Of a stretch of 64,000 bases of DNA, positions 62,126 to 64,000 are shown one piece after another. The stretch comes from Pseudonocardia sp. EC080619-01. GTDB taxonomy: Bacteria > Actinomycetota > Actinomycetes > Mycobacteriales > Pseudonocardiaceae. The stretch is taken from positions 1,658,501-1,722,500 of the forward strand of contig NZ_CP012184.1 in NCBI RefSeq assembly GCF_001420995.1, in the 5' to 3' direction. Within the stretch, counting starts at the first letter, position 1, and each line of letters starts with the position of its first letter. The notes under the pieces are model-generated. The model saw nothing but the letters and a program-made list of their open reading frames with translations, was not told the origin of the DNA and ran no database searches. The position numbers and the translations under genes were made by a program.

Positions 62126-63166
62126 GTGAAGGGCGTGGAGGTCAAGGTCGAGAACCTGTCGAAGTCGTTCGGCAAGGCGAACATCTGGTCGGACGTGTCA
62201 CTGACCCTCCCTCCGGGCGAGGTGTCGGTGCTTCTGGGCCCGTCGGGTACCGGCAAGTCCGTGTTCCTGAAGACCCTCATCGGGCTGCTCAAGCCCGAGC
62301 AGGGGTCGATCGTGATCCACGACACCGACCTCGTCCGGTGCAACGAGTCGAAGCTCTACGAGATCCGGAAGCTGTTCGGCGTGCTGTTCCAGGACGGCGC
62401 GCTGTTCGGGTCGATGAACCTGTTCGACAACATCGCCTTCCCGCTGCGCGAGCACACGAAGAAGAACGAGTCGCAGATCAGCGACATCGTGCTCGAGAAG
62501 ATGGACCTGGTCGGCCTGCGCGGCGACGAGGGCAAGCTGCCCGGCGAGATCTCCGGCGGCATGCGCAAGCGGGCCGGGCTGGCCCGGGCCCTCGTGCTGG
62601 ACCCGGAGATCATCCTGTTCGACGAGCCGGACTCGGGCCTCGACCCGGTGCGCACGGCGTACCTGAACCAGCTGATCATCGACCTCAACGCACAGACCGA
62701 CTCCACCTTCCTGATCGTCACGCACGACATCAACACCGCGCAGACGATCCCGGACAACATCGGCCTGCTGTACCGCAAGCACCTCGCCATGTTCGGCCCC
62801 CGCGAGCAGCTGCTGACCTCCGAGGAGCCCGTCGTCGCACAGTTCCTCAACGGCCGCAGGCAGGGGCCGATCGGGATGTCCGAGGAGAAGGACTCGGCGC
62901 AGGCCGAACGGGAGATGGCCGAGGCCGGCGGGCTGGCCGGGCTGCCCCCGATGAAGCCGCAGCTCCAGGCCTCCCCGGGGATGCCCGAGCGGGCGGCCGT
63001 CCGGCGCCGCCAGGAACGGGTCCGCGAGATGATGCACACGCTGTCGCCCGCGGCCCAGGAGGCGATCCGCGCGAACATGGACGACCAGGCGGTCCCGGCG
63101 GGCGCCGGCGCCGCCCGGCACGGGTTCCGGGACGAGCCCACGACCGAGTTCCCCCGCGTGCAGTGA
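62126..63166 (+). CDS. mceG: Mce transporter ATPase MceG (Mkl)
   Basis: A 346-residue ABC ATPase with Walker A GPSGTGKS (38-45), signature ISGGMRKR (142-149), Walker B IILFDEP (162-168) and H-loop His200. The C-terminal 100 residues after the ATPase core are a mycobacterial-type MceG extension. In mycobacteria mceG is unlinked to mce operons; here it is divergent from yrbEA. GTG start with GAGGAGG. Confidence 0.9.
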   Translation: MKGVEVKVENLSKSFGKANIWSDVSLTLPPGEVSVLLGPSGTGKSVFLKTLIGLLKPEQGSIVIHDTDLVRCNESKLYEIRKLFGVLFQDGALFGSMNLFDNIAFPLREHTKKNESQISDIVLEKMDLVGLRGDEGKLPGEISGGMRKRAGLARALVLDPEIILFDEPDSGLDPVRTAYLNQLIIDLNAQTDSTFLIVTHDINTAQTIPDNIGLLYRKHLAMFGPREQLLTSEEPVVAQFLNGRRQGPIGMSEEKDSAQAEREMAEAGGLAGLPPMKPQLQASPGMPERAAVRRRQERVREMMHTLSPAAQEAIRANMDDQAVPAGAGAARHGFRDEPTTEFPRVQ

Positions 63167-63180
63167 CGGGGACGAGTCGC

Positions 63181-64000
63181 ATGGACGCCGCCGGCGAGGA
63201 GATGAACGCCTTCGAGACCGTCATGTGGCGGATCGAGTCGGATCCCGCACTGCGGACACCGGCCATGGCCTGTCTCGAGCTCGACGCCGTCCCGGACCCC
63301 GGACGGCTGGCCGCGGTGCACGAGGCCGCCGTCGCCGTCGTCCCCCGGCTCGGCCAGCGGGTCGTGGAGCCGGCACTGGGGCTCGGGGTGCCGCGGTGGA
63401 CGACCGACCCGGCGATGGACCTCCGGTTCCACCTCCGCCGCCACCAGCTCCCGGCCCGCGGCGGCTGGCCGGAGCTGATGGAGGGGTTGTCGCAGTTCTA
63501 CATGAGCCCGCTCGACCGGGCGCGGTCCCCGTGGGAGGCCCTCCTGGTCGAGGGGCTCCCCCGCGGCCGCGCCCTGTACGCGCTGAAGATGCACCACGCC
63601 GTCACCGACGGTCTCGGCGTGATGCAGCACCTGGCGCGCATCCTGGCGCCGGAGCGGCAGGACGACGTCCCGGGCGGGCCGCGGCCGGCGCACCTGCAGA
63701 CGCCACCGATGTCGCCCTACGAGGCGCTGGTCGCCCAGGCCCGTGCCGATCTCGGCCGCGTGACCGGTGAGGTGGGCAGGCTGGGCTCGGCCGGACTGCG
63801 GTCGCTGGCCGCGCCGTTCTCGACGGCCGGGGCGGTGTCCCGGTACGTGTCGTCCCTGGGCCGAGTGCTCGCTCCCCCGGCCGCCGAGAACTCGGCGCTG
63901 CTCGCCGAGCGGGGCCTGACCCTCCGGCTCGCCGCCGTCGACGTCCCGTTCGACCGGCTCAGGGCGGCGGCGAAGGCCGCGGGCGGCAGCGTGAACGACG
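63181..64000 (+). CDS. WS/DGAT acyltransferase (partial, runs off window)
   Basis: The first 273 residues of a wax ester synthase/diacylglycerol acyltransferase. The active-site motif HHAVTDG is at 138-144, and PLDRARSPWE before it is family-typical. The SVND at the window end begins the second conserved motif. It makes triacylglycerol or wax esters from acyl-CoA. It follows mceG after 14 bases on the same strand, so it may share the promoter. Confidence 0.87.
   Translation, partial: MDAAGEEMNAFETVMWRIESDPALRTPAMACLELDAVPDPGRLAAVHEAAVAVVPRLGQRVVEPALGLGVPRWTTDPAMDLRFHLRRHQLPARGGWPELMEGLSQFYMSPLDRARSPWEALLVEGLPRGRALYALKMHHAVTDGLGVMQHLARILAPERQDDVPGGPRPAHLQTPPMSPYEALVAQARADLGRVTGEVGRLGSAGLRSLAAPFSTAGAVSRYVSSLGRVLAPPAAENSALLAERGLTLRLAAVDVPFDRLRAAAKAAGGSVND

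Overview
The window is very GC-rich DNA with strong G/C third-position bias, frequent GTG starts and many ATGA/GTGA stop-start overlaps. It carries actinobacterial families: an mce operon with yrbE pair and MceG ATPase, DUF6131, DUF574 methyltransferase, NDMA-type alcohol dehydrogenase, F420-type LLM oxidoreductase and a WS/DGAT acyltransferase. It looks like a chromosomal segment of a Pseudonocardiaceae-like actinomycete (genus inferred, not proven). I see no rRNA, tRNA, CRISPR array, insertion sequence or phage gene.

1-23.6 kb is mixed housekeeping and accessory metabolism. It holds the end of a 2,5-dihydroxypyridine/maleate module (nicX plus a cut maleate isomerase), an exported chorismate mutase, a beta-keto acid cleavage enzyme, DUF6131, pyruvate oxidase, a ROK regulator facing an MFS pump, an aldo/keto reductase, an acyl-CoA ligase, a multicopper oxidase with a small membrane protein, a NarL-type two-component system, an rRNA methyltransferase, a second MFS, a dienoyl-CoA isomerase-like crotonase, a DUF574 methyltransferase, a CbiMNQO metal transporter, a lysine/alanine-rich protein, a SigB/SigF-type sigma factor and an RsbW-like kinase with a SigB-type promoter.

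23.8-34 kb is acyl-CoA catabolism. An itaconate/citramalyl-CoA type operon (MaoC-like hydratase, acyl-CoA dehydrogenase, CitE-like lyase, LysR) is followed by a decayed immunity-protein gene, a beta-oxidation operon (thiolase, 3-hydroxyacyl-CoA dehydrogenase, acyl-CoA dehydrogenase) and an AAHS-type transporter with a lipocalin-like gene opposite a TetR regulator.

34-51 kb is a catabolic island: two acyl-CoA ligases, three SDRs, two crotonases, a Rieske oxygenase with a fused ferredoxin-ferredoxin reductase, a CaiB-family protein, an LLM oxidoreductase, an acyl-CoA dehydrogenase, a nitronate monooxygenase-like protein, an NDMA-type alcohol dehydrogenase and a TetR regulator. Three promoters share a 13-bp block (GTCTCACGTGTCA) inside a longer imperfect palindrome, always in the same orientation toward the downstream gene. 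This marks an undescribed local regulon, most simply controlled by the TetR at 38466.

51-64 kb is a complete mce locus: two Mce-associated membrane proteins, mceF to mceA, two yrbE permeases, and a divergent mceG followed by a WS/DGAT gene cut by the window end. My reading is that the mce system imports a hydrophobic substrate, the island activates, hydroxylates and beta-oxidises it, and the WS/DGAT stores surplus acyl chains. The substrate cannot be read from the sequence.
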